This document shows, piece after piece, positions 31,484 through 44,327 of a stretch of 64,000 nt of DNA (positions are counted from its first letter, which is position 1; each line of letters starts with the position of its first letter). The notes beneath the pieces are model-generated. The model was given only the letters and a program-made list of their open reading frames with translations. It did no database searches and was not told the origin of the DNA. The position numbers and the translations under genes were made by a program. The stretch comes from Cystobasidium ongulense (Eukaryota > Basidiomycota > Cystobasidiomycetes > Cystobasidiales > Cystobasidiaceae). The stretch lies in NCBI GenBank assembly GCA_022835595.1, contig BQUP01000002.1, forward strand, positions 620,001-684,000. Reading direction: 5' to 3'.

Positions 31484-32623
31484 ATGATCCAGCTTAGCAC
31501 GCCGCCCCAGCAGCAGCAATCCGGGCTGCAGCTTGCATGCTCGGACGGAAAAGGCAGCATCACCTCGGAGAGCAAGACGAACAAGCGGACTCGCTCAGTC
31601 TCGCCAGAACGGACAGCAGTGCGTTCTTGCCTCAACCAGCTCTCGTTCGTCTATCGCTGATAGCAACCCCTGCAGAAACGCCCTCACCTATGTCTCTCGC
31701 GCAAATTGTCGTATTCGTCGGCATTGCGAGAGGCGCAGAATGCTTCCAAAGACTTGCCTGCCTCACCTGGCTTCCCATCTCTGTTTACAGTAGCTTCAAG
31801 TCTCGCATCATCACTGCGGACTGCAAATGCAGTCTGCTGCACAAAGGACGGCAACACATCGACACCGCAAGAAGATCATCTCGTTGCTTTGCCACAAAAT
31901 CTCCACTGTGAAGGTAGCAATGCGGCCTTCATATTGCGTTCAGCACACTCAGACCGTCCGTTCACTATCTCACCATCGAAACGGATACACTCTCTGAAGC
32001 AAGCTTCCTCCCCCTCATATGATCGCGCACCACCCTCTACTTCCAAAACCCTACTGGAAGATTTCCTTGCACCTCGACCCAGTCCTTCTCGCTATTCGTC
32101 CAGCGAGTCAATCTTCTACGCTCCGTATATTCGCACAGATAGTGAGGAGCCAGACTCGAGATCTCCCACGCCTTCTGGTCTAGTCGGGGCCTTTGACGAG
32201 GACAGCGACGCTATGGACGAGGACATTAGGCCGGACGTGAAAACACCGAGAACACGCGGAAAACTCCCTGTGAGTATCTATCCGTCATCTCCTAGATTAA
32301 AGCTTTGATTGACGAAAAAGCTTCAGTCCATGTCACAGGCTTCAATGCAAAGGCTATATAGCGAGTCTAAAACTAGATCGACTACCAATTTCACACCACA
32401 AGAGCAAGGACGCCCCTCAAACAACATCGTTGCCTCTCCTCTATTACAAGAAGGAAGCATCATCTTTCGAGACAGCTCAAACCCGGGCCAAAGAACCCAG
32501 CTCATGTCGCCGAACGGAAAAAGCAAGGATAGAAACATCCGCTATTCTATGGGAGTCAAGAAAGGTTGTGTGAAGTGTGCAAGGGGAGAGAAAGGTCATT
32601 TTACACACTTGGAGGATGACTGA
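31484..32623 (+). CDS. Uncharacterised Ser/Pro-rich protein
   Basis: A 341-residue protein in three exons: 31484-31618, 31676-32269 and 32327-32623, all phase 0. The start MIQLSTPPQQQQ is found only when the first exon is followed through the GTGCGT donor, giving RTRSVSPERTAKRPHLCLSR across the splice, a likely nuclear localisation signal. Other visible stretches are KLSYSSALREAQNASKD, a Ser-rich middle, an acidic patch DEDSDAMDEDIRPD, and a compact C-terminus MGVKKGCVKCARGEKGHF with two Cys. I do not recognise a family. It is divergent from the QTRT2 gene with 277 bp between starts, and tandem with the kinase gene. Basic motifs and acidic patch suggest a small nuclear regulator, which is only a guess. 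Confidence 0.65.
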
Positions 32624-33135
32624 AGTGGGGAAAAGGTAATTCGAATTTCGTTAAAGAACTGGATTGGTTTGTACTGCTGGATTCGCTGGCAGATGGCCTT
32701 GTAGGCTTCAATGTTTTAATAAATGTAGCTATAGTTGAATCACTTGGACGTGCAAAGTTACAGTACAGTCAATCCAGACTCTCGCCGTACTGATTTCCCA
32801 GAGCGAATGGTAAAAGGCTGGACCTCACTCTGAATGGATGTGATGCTTCTGTCGCCACCATCTTATCGTGTATAGCTAGCCGAACCTGCTGAAATGTGTG
32901 CAGGCAATCCGTCTAATCCAGTATGCTACCAGAGTAGCCGCCTATTCCAGCATCTATCCTATTCCACCAAGATTGTCGGGATCTGTAGAATGGTGCCTGA
33001 AGTGTCGACGGGAAGTCTTATAATATCTGTCTCTCTTCCCAATCGAGCAGGTGTCGTCGACATTCACCTCACCATGCTGCAGAGATAAGAAGCTGGCTAG
33101 CTCGCGACCACGGGCATGCTTCAGCTACTCCAACC
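32624..33135. other. Intergenic, between the unknown gene and the kinase gene
   Basis: About 510 bases; no gene or repeat seen. It should contain a 3' end and the kinase promoter. Confidence 0.45.
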
Positions 33136-35025
33136 ATGCACAGCAAGAACGACGTGTTCAGCACGGATTGGTCGGTGAAGCCGCCGCCGCCTCCAAGGCC
33201 ATCGACATCAATACTATCAGAGTCACGCCGAGAGCGAGAGCTTCCCAGCACCACAACAGACACCAAAGTAGCTACTACTGGCGTCAATCGCCCTTCAAGT
33301 ATCCCCAGAATCCTCGAGCCGCCTGTTACGCCTTCAGTCGAGCCCACCGAAGGACTCGAAGTATGCATGCTGAGCGACAGCGAACTTGGTCATGGTCGAC
33401 ACGCGACAGTCCATCTCGCTCTGTACCGGGAGCACAACGAAAGCCGCTTCAGATTAGGAACTGATGGTCCATCAACTCACAACGCATGGAAGATCTGCGC
33501 TGCCAAACGATTCGCCGCTGGCAAAGATGCCCAAATGGCAGGGTTAAGCGAAGCTTTAATGTTGACACGTTTGGCTAAATGCTCGCAAGTCATCAAGTAC
33601 ATTGGCTTGAAAGATGACAGACCTCTCAGTCGACCCTCGAGTTCTCGAACGAGCAGCTCGACTGATCCCTTCGATTCCAATGGCGAGAATCACCAATCAA
33701 ACGACGGAGTCGATTCGCCTGCAAACCGTCCTGCCTTGTCGCGCTCACATTCCAACACTTCAATATCTACACCTTCTTCGCCATTCATCAAGCCTATACC
33801 TAACGACTCATCCATACCTGCTTTGATTGGCCTACAGCAACGTCAACAGGATGAGAACAAAGCCTCACTGCGTAGAAATTCAACTGTGAAAGCGCCTAAA
33901 ACACATTCTGAACTCTCGCCCAAGCGCAGGCCGCTGTCGATAAGCACGAACAATATACACGAAGACCCTCCTCGCATGCTTCTCCTTACAGACTATTGTC
34001 CACTTGGCAATCTAGCAATATTCGTGCTCCATCATGGTCAACAATTCTTAGGCGAAAAAATGTTTTTCAAGTTTGCGATAGACTTGATGTCGGCTTTGGT
34101 TGCAGTCCATGGCAAGAATATCATACACGGTGATATCAAACCTCAAAATTGCATGGTTAGTTTTACTCTTTAATCCAAGTATCCGTTGTTCCCACTGACG
34201 TATCCTGTCTGGCGCACACAGATAGATACCTCTTTTAATCTTAAGCTCGGCGATTTTTCGTCGTCTTTGTTCAACTCACCGGACTTAGATGATGGTATTG
34301 GATTAGGCACTACACAATACTCGAGTCCCGAAGTAGTTCAAATGCCGCCCTCTCCCTTTTCCTTTCCAATCGATATCTTTTCAGCTGGCCTTACTCTCTT
34401 GTTCATGATCACTGGTGTGCAGCCATACGAATCACTCACGATGGCATCATCACACAAAGCGGATCGATTCACGCCGAAAACACATCGGTCTCCCTATACT
34501 ACTCCAGGGAGCAGTACGCCCACAAGTGCCTCCTCCAGGAGAAAGTATAGGTCTAGCTCGGGAGCTGGAAAATTGGTCGAGCTGCATGTTCATTTGTCAA
34601 AAGGACATGCATGGGAATGGGAAGAAAGGAGACGCCTGCAAGAGCTGGAAGACGATATGATTGAAGCTTATGGGGAACAAACAAGCTCACCAGACTGTCC
34701 GCCCCTAGCACGGAACCAGACTATATATCTACACGACTTCAGCACATCAATAGACTTGACTGAAGAGCAGATGCAGGCAGTTGAGACAGTACCTCGACTG
34801 GTGAACGTTCCTGATACTCTCCTCGATCCTCCGACAGCGAAGATACCCCGCCAGGCGATGCAAACATATCCAGATGGTTATACCCCCATCCAAACCTTCT
34901 TACATGGAGACGTCATAGTACCTGCGGCCCTGCGAGATTTGATCAGAAGGATGCTTGAACCTCGGGCGGCAAATCGTCCCAATTCAGCACAGGTTCTGTT
35001 AGAATTGAAGAAACTTGTAAATTAA
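33136..35025 (+). CDS. Divergent serine/threonine protein kinase-like protein
   Basis: A 607-residue kinase-fold protein from exons 33136-34155 and 34222-35025. A Pro/Ser-rich N-terminus precedes LGHGRHATVHLALYR (glycine loop) and AWKICAAKRF (candidate VAIK Lys). A long Ser-rich insert splits the N-lobe (about residues 155-255). Then PRMLLLTDYCPLGNLAIF (hinge) and IIHGDIKPQN, whose Asp and Asn fit the catalytic loop though HGD replaces HRD. The metal-binding loop reads KLGDFSSS, with DFS in place of DFG, followed by GTTQYSSPEVV (APE-like) and FPIDIFSAGLTLLFMITG. A second, 120-residue insert interrupts the C-lobe before LRDLIRRMLEPRAANRP. The key Lys and both Asp are kept, so activity is possible, but target and pathway are unknown. 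Confidence 0.75.
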
Positions 35026-35112
35026 AGATCTTCTGAAAGCCTGATATAACGATCTAGATTACGAATATTACGATATACAGAATGATGATGTAGCATAGTT
35101 TCGATGTATCCG

Positions 35113-38100
35113 TTATGAAGCGTAAGGAATACGATTTTGGTAATACTGTTGGAAAAGGAGGAGGCGAGCGTCAAATATGCATCTAATCAGATTGATGCAG
35201 GAGGTGTGTTGCCGAGGGGACAGACTTACCTGGAATTGATCATATACAATACTCATCGAGTTCTCGCAAGCATTTTCAATGACACCGATCATGTACCGAG
35301 CGGCTTCCCGCTCAGTCAAGTCTGGCTTGAATCTATCTCTGAGGCGAATCATCGTCCCTTCGCCCTTGAAAGACGGTAGCTGAGTAGGCATCATAAGGGA
35401 GCATGTCGAAAGCACATCCTCGACGTATGGGCGACAGGCTAAGAAAGCTTTCACTGTAAGTTCTCGGAATTGTCGATAACCTTGCGAGCTCTTGCCTCCC
35501 ATTAAAGTGATCATCTCATGGGTAAGCTTGAAAGAATTCGGTTCAAACTTGATTCCTCCCGGACCAATGTCGAAAAGGAACCCAAAGTCGATATGCGTGA
35601 TTCTACCTTCGCCATCGATCATAATGTTACCATTGTGTCGATCCTTGATTTGCAGGATGTAGCAAAGAACGCTGTAAGCAGCCATTGACTGGATGAAATT
35701 GCTTCTGGCTCTTTGGAATGCGACCCCCTCGGCGGGGCCAAACTGGAATAGGAAGAACTCTGTCAGGTCGTTGATCTTGGCTCGACCCATCTCGTCCCTT
35801 GATGTCGCATTCGGCACCACATCAATAATACCGGTCTATAAGGCACGTCAGCGGCTATCCAAAGCCTTTCAAGAGGGTTGAAAGCTTACACCCGGACCAG
35901 TAGCGAGCACTTTATACGGTTGAAGCTGCAGATCGAGGCCGTAGACATTGAACATGTTCTTGAACTGGGCAATGACTTGCAGCGCAAGCACGTCTTGCCT
36001 ACAATCATCTCCGACCTTGAAGATGGCGGATAATTTGGTTTCAATTGCTTGCTTCCTGGGCTGTCCGCTATCTCCTCCTTGCAGAGATGGGAATCCCTCG
36101 TTGGCACCTCCATCCTTTCCACCGTCGCGAGTATGTTCACCGCCGGCTTCCTCGATGGCGGCTTCGGAATACTCCTTCTCGACTTCGCGAGTGACCTTGA
36201 AGGTAGCCATGAAGGGAGTCTAAGTGAGAAAACGGCGATGTCAGTCCCGGTGAAAGCGACTAACCATAACAAGCGGCATACCTTGGCATGCGACTGCAAA
36301 GGTCTTCCTGAGTGACGGTCTATGTCTATCACCCGACCTTCCGGGTGACTTGGGAGATAGACGCCCTCTTCTACCTTGATCTTAGCCATTTCTTCATCGA
36401 TCTTTGCTTTCTTTTCAGCTTTTGTCTTTTTGACAAAGGGCATAAGCTTGCGAGAGATAGAAGTGACTTCGTTGAAGAAGCCGAATTCTTTTTCATAGAA
36501 GGCTTGAGCGTCTCCAGAAAGCGAAGTAACAATCAAGTCGACCATACGTTCAAAGGTCTCCTTATCCGGATCGGCTTGTTCGGCTAAGTCATCCCGGTAG
36601 AAGTTGGCTTTCATATTCCAGATCATTTGATGACAGAATAATTGAGAGATCTTCGAGGTCTCAAAGATGAAGCGTTCCATGTAGCCTGTGCCATTGCAAT
36701 TGATAATCAGTTCAAGGTCCAGAAGTCAGCGTAACAATTATCTCACTAAGTGGATCCGTGCGCAGCGCCTGCACGACCTGGGGGATATAGAAGAAGACCA
36801 GATCGATTGGATGCTGCTCCAATGTCCGCATAGCATATTGTACGACCAGGGGTTCGGTATTGAAGGCTGGCAAGAAGTAGCGCAGGGCTGCGATGGGTGA
36901 CACAGGAGCCCAGTAGACAAGGTGCTGTAAGGGTCTGGTCAGCAGGTGAACGAAAGTACGCTTGGTAATGAGCTGCTCTACCCGTAGCTGGTTCCGAGTT
37001 TTCGTGCCAACTGCCGACCCGAGGAAATAATCGAGAGCCTCTGGAACATCAGCAGCCTTGCCAGGATCCTGTCGAACAAGGCTAGCAACCTCGTCGCTGA
37101 CTGAGCTATCTTTGAAGCGTCCCGTCATAAGAACAGCAAGTCTTGGCGAATGCTTCCAGGCGCTTCTGACACTTTGAGTCCAGGTAATCTGCAATTATGA
37201 AGATGTCATCAGACAGCACAAGGACGTAGTTTGCACTTGACTGCTTACCGTCGTCATGGACCTGATAGTCAGGGAAGTAGGATCTGTACCACGCCTCGAC
37301 TCTTCTATGGGATTGCTCCAGACTGATATACGCTGGATTTCACTTTCCAAGTGTAGCAAGAGCAACCTGCGTAGATCTTGATGACGCACATCCAATGCTG
37401 TTGGACCAGCCGGCTGGCGTTGCGTTACTTCTGGTCTTGAAGACAGTATAGCAGACGGGTAGCGCTGGTCAAATTGCGCCATTGAAATCAGCCGTTTCAT
37501 CGCTTTGATGTCTTCTGTCAACTGTAGACGATCTGCTCCGTATGACCAGCTATTACAGTAGTATAAAGCTGTATCAGACTCAAACTATAGCATTAGGCCT
37601 GTCCTGCATGACTTACCTTGGTGCCTCCTCGAACCACGACAATGCAGCTCGATACAGTCGGTCTCGGAACGTGCCTTCCAGAGTCTGCTCTAAATGTGTA
37701 CTGTTCAGTATGGAGAAGCCGAGTGTCAAGATCTTCATGCGCAGCTCTCGGACGAGAGGGTGTTTGCTACAATCAGGGAAAGAATGTGTCAATGTCTGAA
37801 CAGATTGAACTGTGAGCAGTCAGGAACATACCCCCATGTACGGCATCGTTCACATGCACGGATGACTGTACGCATGCATCCCAGGACTAGGTACCTGTCG
37901 CGGTAGCGATACGCTTGGAAGCGGCTCGACAAAAACTCGATAAGGTACCTGTGTGGAGCAAGAATGTTACGAACAGTGCGGTTCGCTTTCTTCATCGCAG
38001 CAACATCCGTTGGGGCGAATTCAGTCTTCGAATTGATCGGATCTTCAGTTCTATCATCCAGAAGCATATCAGCTTGTGTTTGCGAGTCCCACACAGCTAA

Positions 38101-41100
38101 CAGCCTTTCACTTACTTCAAGAGTACTGAAAACATGCCTCTTCGCCGACGTATAGTCCATGACCAAGCGAGGTGGACGTCGACCATCAATTTGGCCTCCA
38201 CATCGGCTCTGCGGTCCACCAGCCATGCCCAGACCTCCACACCAAGATGCATTGCGGGAGGGTTGATCGCGTGCACTGGTATGAAGACAATTTCTCTGAT
38301 GAGACCATAGTCGATCTCCTTCTTAGCAAGGACTACTGCGGCTGCTCGATAGAGCAAAGGTCGAAGGTCGTCAATGGAGAGCTTGCTTTTGTGATGCCGG
38401 AGATCATCGGAGATTTGACGGAGCTGCTTCTTCAAAGCCTGTACATGAAGCTTGTCAACGTGGCCATCTTGGCGGGCTAGTGATTCGCATGTCAGCTAGT
38501 CGGCGAAAGCATGTTGAAAAGGACTAGGCGCGACTCACAAAGCCCGACGACGGTCTTTGCTTCGGATCCATAAGTGTGGCGGGTACCAAATGCGCTTGAG
38601 AATAAGCTGGAAGTGTCCGCTTTCCATCCACCGTACGCCGGGTACGCAGCTGCGAAGAAACGAACAGTGAGCGGGAATCCAAGTTATACCTTACGGCACC
38701 CCTCACCTTGCCTGACGCTTGATGGCATCATCTTCGCTATGTCGAGCGCGACGCTCTTACCCATGCCGGAGCTATCAGCAAGCTCGCAAGTAGTATCGGA
38801 ATCAAGATAATCTTGAAGCAACCCGACCATCTCCAGCGGGGAAGCTGCCAAAGCTGCCGATAGCCAAGCGCGCACATATTGATGCAATGTATTGAGGATC
38901 TCGTTACGTACGGCATAATCGTCTGGCAGAATAAGCTTGAGATCGGCACGCTTGGACTCGAACTCGAATGTTGCATTGTACTGCCATTGTTCGAAATCAA
39001 ACTTGAGCACTGATATGCATGATGCAAATTTACTTCTGCTTACCTCGTCATCCATCTCACTTTCACAGGCATTCCGTAAAATAGTGAGACTCTCCGACAT
39101 CGTTACGAGCAATTTGGAATCACACAGAAGGACTGGGAACGCAGCAAAGATTGCATCTAGCGACTTCAATGCCGCTTGTCTGCCTTTGGCAGACGTAGAA
39201 CAGCACTCCAAGACCATAGATTTGAGGTCTTCAGCAATACTGCGTTTCACGGCATGTCTACGGACTTTGTGATCGAAGGAAATAATGAATGCCTCCGTTA
39301 CCTGTCGACGACAAAGTCAGCACAGCAGTGTATTTGATTAAAGCTGCTTCTCACCTTTTCGGAGATATCCTTTAATGGCCCAAGCAAAGGACCTCGGTTA
39401 ACCCCTTCGTTGCGGAAGTAATGTAGCATCACAGACGGGTCGCCCAACTCTGCACGCATAGATTCCAGCTTCGCAACAGACAGCAGAAACACCACTTGAG
39501 GGTAGCTCAAGCTGCGAGGACTGATTGACGGAGTTGCTTGGACGATGGTCTCGAGTTCGTGCCGGAGGGCTTCGGAAGACTGCAGATTGTATATGAGGAA
39601 AAGTGATTCTTTGGTAGCATCTACAAGAAGGTAGCTTACCTGTCCATGCTCCTTTCTAATGAATGGATTGTACTCGAGTTCAGTTTCGACATAGTTGCCC
39701 TGTGTCCCTTGAAGCAAGCAAGGTGTCTTGAAAGCTATACTTCGAAGGAATGCCTTGTGCCGGCGTGCGTCTTTTGTGTTGCTCATTGTGAGGCCGAGAA
39801 CGGTGCTGATGAACCACACATTCCGGAAGAGGACTACTAGCTCTTCGTCCGCGGCACCTTTTTGCAATTCAATCCTGGGCGATGACATAATTGTCTCGAT
39901 GATACTGAGCGTATTCAGCAAATGTGGTAGAACGGAAGCTCTATCTGCCGGAGTAGCGCTCTCGACCTTCTCTCGGATATGCCCATCCTTGTGCATTCCA
40001 TGCCTAGCGGGGCTGCTTTGATCCACAAAGAGGACAAGTAATTCGCGCAAGAAGAGGATCGCATATTCAGGCTTGTGCTCCAAATTGCCAGCTAATTTCA
40101 GAGAAGCGGCTAAGATCTGCTCGGAGTTCAGAAGTCGTCAGTGTCCAAAGGTGACTTTGTACAAAAATGCTAATTGCGCTTACTATGCCACTCTGGCTCT
40201 CGAGATCGGGTCGTGCTACAAATCGTGCCGTTTCGGAAAAGGCAGCAATTGCCTCTGTAAATTCGTCTTTTCCAGCATGAGGCGCCAACTCTGCAACGCA
40301 CATCAGCGCAGAGCGTTCGGATACAACATCCGAGTTCCTGATTCGCTGAAGGAGCATGCTTAATGCGAGCTTGATAATCTCTTTGTCACGGAATCGCGTC
40401 GCTAATGTTGTTACCACGAAGAGGGTATTTGAGCTAATTGCATGACGCTCTTCTGGTGTGCGATTGGCGAAGGATGGGTGCGTGCGCGCTCCATCTGAGA
40501 TAAGAGGGGTTGAACGAACAGATGCAGAGGTATTCTCAGATTTGGCAGCAGGAAGATAATTGAGGAGAGAATAGATAGTCGATAATGTCATATCGTTCTG
40601 ATTGAGTCGCCCAATGCACGTTGCCAGAGCGTCTCCAGCCTTTCGCAATACTGGTGACGCTTCGTTGTTGTATGATGACAGAATTGGTAAAGGCGAGGTG
40701 ATGAAGCGCCTCAATACGCTTAACATGGGTTCCGCCAGGTCGGCATAGCTGTCCACCTAGTCAGTACAGGAAGCTTTATGCATGTAACAAGAAAGACACA
40801 CCTGTGAACGAGCGCCTGAACGCATTCTAGGGCCGTTACCTGTACTCCAGAATCGTAGAGAGGCGATGTGTCTGATAAGATGGTTTCCACCGTGGCTATG
40901 TGTTGCGCATCGTGCATGTGGGCCAGGCAAGCTACCGTTGCAATTTTCTGCAACGACAGTATTAGCGATGGCTTCGCTACGGTTAACGGCGTACTCACAA
41001 GGCAACTCGAGATGGTATGCAGTTCATAAAGGTCGGTTCCCTCCAGCATAGAGTCTTGCTCATCTTCGAGATCACGAAGGGCCTCCAAACTGGCAGCAAT

Positions 41101-42336
41101 AGTCTTTTTGGCGTATGTCACCAATTCAGAGAGATGTGCTATCTGTAAGCCTACATCTGCAACAGCTTTGATACTACCCGATGTAATCTCCTGCCAATTT
41201 TGGTCCGGTGAGAGCATTGTGGCAGGCATAATGGAACCGACCAGGATAGCTTGGCATATATCGGTGTCACACTTGGTGACAAAGTTTGTCGAGAGCGGTG
41301 CTCCAGACATTTCGTATCGTGCCAGGACAGAAAGGACGAAACGGCCTTGTAGCGAGGAGTGAATAAAAGAACCTCGAGAAATGGACGAGATGGTCGATAG
41401 GGCATCGGAAGAGAGCGGCTCCAACATTATATGAACATTTTCAACATCCTTCACGCTCCATTCAGCCGGGGCAGATGTGATAGCTCGATGGAGGCCATGT
41501 ATGCAGGGTAGTATATGTTCGACGACGTGAGAGACTGCGATCAATTGCGAATAGTCCATGTCAGCTGCTGCTCGAGGCGGAGAACGTCGGATCCGATTAG
41601 ACCTCTCACCTTCAGATGCTTCTATCTCATCTTTCAAATTTTTATAAGCTTTGAAGATCGTCTCCGAGAGGGTATTGTTATCTTGTGCCGCTGCGAGAGT
41701 AATGCCCGCTGTTGCGAGAGCGCAAGCCAGCTGATCTGCGATGACCCACTTGGCCCCAATACCTGGGGTGGGAAGTCAAGCAAGCTGATGTCAGCATACA
41801 CTGCGACCGCTACAGGCACTCCACAGTATGCTCTACTCACCCTGACCGCCTAAGCAGCGTTCGACAGTAATCGTTTGCAACCTCTTCAAGGCGATTCCAA
41901 TATGAGCGCTGCATTCCAGCAATCTTTTGGAGTCGTTGTTTGAGTATTCATTGGTATAGTCATCATCGGATTGAGCCTTGGAAGCTATAGCTCCTCTTGC
42001 AATTTCAGTAGCGTATTCCGCGAGCGCAATGACGGCATTTGCATCGCATAACGTCCAGTTATTCTTCTCCTCTAGCACTTCCGCCGTCAAGTCAAACGTG
42101 TCTAGGATGTCTTGATAGCTCGTCTGTGTCACATCGGTATTATCTGATATGGACGATGTTGCTGCTGCTGCTTTGCCTGTCGATACAGCCTTTGCGGATG
42201 TGCCATCGCTGCTTGCAAATGAAGTAGCGAGCGATTTCAGGATTGCCTGATGGAGGTTGAAGTCGAGACTGTGAAAATATGTCACCGTCAGTAGATAGCA
42301 GATACGGACTTCAGAGATTGTGCCCTACCTGTCCAT
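35113..42336 (-). CDS. STT4: Phosphatidylinositol 4-kinase Stt4 (PI4K type III alpha)
   Basis: Makes PI4P at the plasma membrane, feeding PI(4,5)P2 signalling, actin and cell-wall integrity. About 20 exons encode roughly 2000 residues. The first coding exon is 8 nt (42336-42329), joining to [16 protein letters not shown] long helical-repeat region fills 42.2-37 kb (for example [17 protein letters not shown] and [17 protein letters not shown]), then the PIK accessory helical domain ([14 protein letters not shown]). The kinase domain has [17 protein letters not shown] (phosphate loop), [25 protein letters not shown], the catalytic loop [14 protein letters not shown], the DFG segment [14 protein letters not shown], and a C-terminus [10 protein letters not shown]. 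All catalytic residues are present. Length and order match fungal Stt4, which works with Ypp1 and Efr3, neither encoded here. Confidence 0.95.
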
Positions 42337-42580
42337 GATGGCGGCCTGACGCGGCCAGTTCACTGTTGTGGGCGAGAGTCAACCTTGTCGGCCGACGATG
42401 GCACGTGTTTTCTTCATAGGATCAGTGTTTATTCAAAATGTGAAGCAAGAACGGCTAGCTGTCTAGAGTCCTTCATTCATCTCATATAAATACAACATGT
42501 CGTATAAGGTATTCATGCATAAATTGGTAGCGCAATGCACACTAAACAAGAGGTCTTGCGATCTGACACCTCCTTCTTGA

Positions 42581-44327
42581 CTAATCATCATCATTGAAAG
42601 GGTTTCTAACATATTCTACATCACTATCACTATCGTCATCATTATAATCATTATCCTTCTTCTTGTTCATATTCGAAGCTCCTACACCTCCTGCTGTAGT
42701 ACCAGTAGCAGGGCTGGCACTTCTACTATTTCGTTCTTTATCGTGCTCATCAAATAAGTTGATAGTTTGTCTTGGAAGCATTTGAACTTTTGCAGGTGAG
42801 CCAGATGTGAAACTTCCTCTAGAATGCTGTTGGGATAGACGAGCTGGTGAGCTTGAAAAGCCTGGTACTGCTGTAGCTGGGGGTGATGACATGGTGGGCG
42901 CATTCGTGGAGGGCGCGGACCGGATAGGCTGCGCTTGAGATGATGTAGGGAGTGGTTTATTGATTTGGATAGTTGGTCGCTCATCTATTTGGACAGTACA
43001 GAAAATACTCAGTCCAATTTGTCGGCAACGCTCGGCATCAACCGAGTACTCACCATCAGAACTATTTCTGCGATCAAGAGCACTAGGCCTCGACGGACTC
43101 TGCGAATAATCTTTTAAAACGCTCTCCCGAGAATCAGGACTTAGAGCTCCACTACGAAGTTCTTCTCTCTCCGGAGTCATTGGTTTCTCGCCAGGTCTGA
43201 AACCAGTACCACCTTGCCAAGGCGAGGGTATGTTAGGAAGCTTGAAGCCGCCTATCTTGATCCCTGTATCTGGTGCACCTCCTCCTTGATGTTGTGAGCC
43301 AGATTGAGCTTGTAAAGCACGCTGTTGTGCTGTTTGAGCGTACTTGTCTTTTGCTTTCGAGAGGAAGGAGCTGAATGTCTTCTTTCCGGCTGCACATGAA
43401 CACAAAGTTGTAAGCTTACATCTGTTCTCATGAACGAGGTGTAGTATAGACTCACTGTCTGCAAACTTGTTGAATTGATCTGTAAGCTGGTCAAGTTCAT
43501 CTTGATGTTTCCACCTTCCATCAGGCCCCGTTTGACCGCCTAGCCATTGACCTAGACCAGCTTGCTGTCCGTCACCCTGTTGGCCTTGAGGGTATTGCTG
43601 CTGCTGGGATGCCCCCCCTGCAGGCTGACCATGTCTATTCCTCTGCCTGGGCACGTAGTTAAGATTGTTGTAGTTTGCTTGTTCCACCCTACCACCACCG
43701 CCACTCGACGCGCGGTGCTGCTGTTCTTGCGTGACATCTAGAGGTCTGCCATATTCTTGCATATGTTCACGCTCCATTTGTGCCATTAATTGTCTTGCAT
43801 ATTCCTCATCTGCATGCATTTGTGCTGCAGCTGCGGTGTCTCCTCCTGTTCTGCCACTTGCTGCAGGCGGTGCGGCGGTTTCTGGATTGTTCAGCTCGAG
43901 AAGTGCCATGGAAGCTGCGTCTGCGTTTCCGCCATGAGCAGCGAGGACTTCAGATATGACTGTAGGGATTGGATTAGCCGAGCAACCAGCCTTGCAAAAG
44001 TAGGGTTTGCTACTTACTTGTCGAGTCCATGCCAGGGAACATGGCCTGCAATGCTGAGACTGCGTCATTGCTCGCTGGTTCGCGTGTTGGTGCAGCTGGC
44101 TGGGTTGAGGGTGGCATGGTTTGTGTTGTTAAGTCTGTTGTTCTGGATGGTGAGCTATCCGCAGGCTCGTTGCTTGTCTTGATTGTATTCGCATTGCTGT
44201 CCTCTGATGCTGGAGGGATGGTTGCTGTTTCATTGTCCGACGAGACCGCTCCAGAGTTCACATGTGTCACCTTGCTAGCATTCTCACTTGAAGGAGGTTC
44301 GGTCGTCATGTCCGCTCGTTGATCCAC
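42581..44327 (-). CDS. CUE-domain ubiquitin-binding protein (Cue5-like)
   Basis: A Cue5/Tollip-type candidate that binds ubiquitin and may link ubiquitinated cargo to autophagy. The CUE domain (about residues 88-128) spans the first intron and reads AVSALQAMFPGMDST then VISEVLAAHGGNADA and MALLELNNPE: the MFP and LL signatures of the ubiquitin interface are both present. Further exons encode a Gln/Gly-rich linker, TDQFNKFADS, then KKTFSSFLSKAKDKYAQ and a Ser/Pro-rich tail ending in an acidic segment (DSDSDVEYVRNPF). About four introns. Start MDQRADMTTEP at 44327; MTTEP six codons later is possible. An Atg8-interacting motif as in yeast Cue5 is not obvious, so the autophagy role is tentative. 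Confidence 0.82.
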
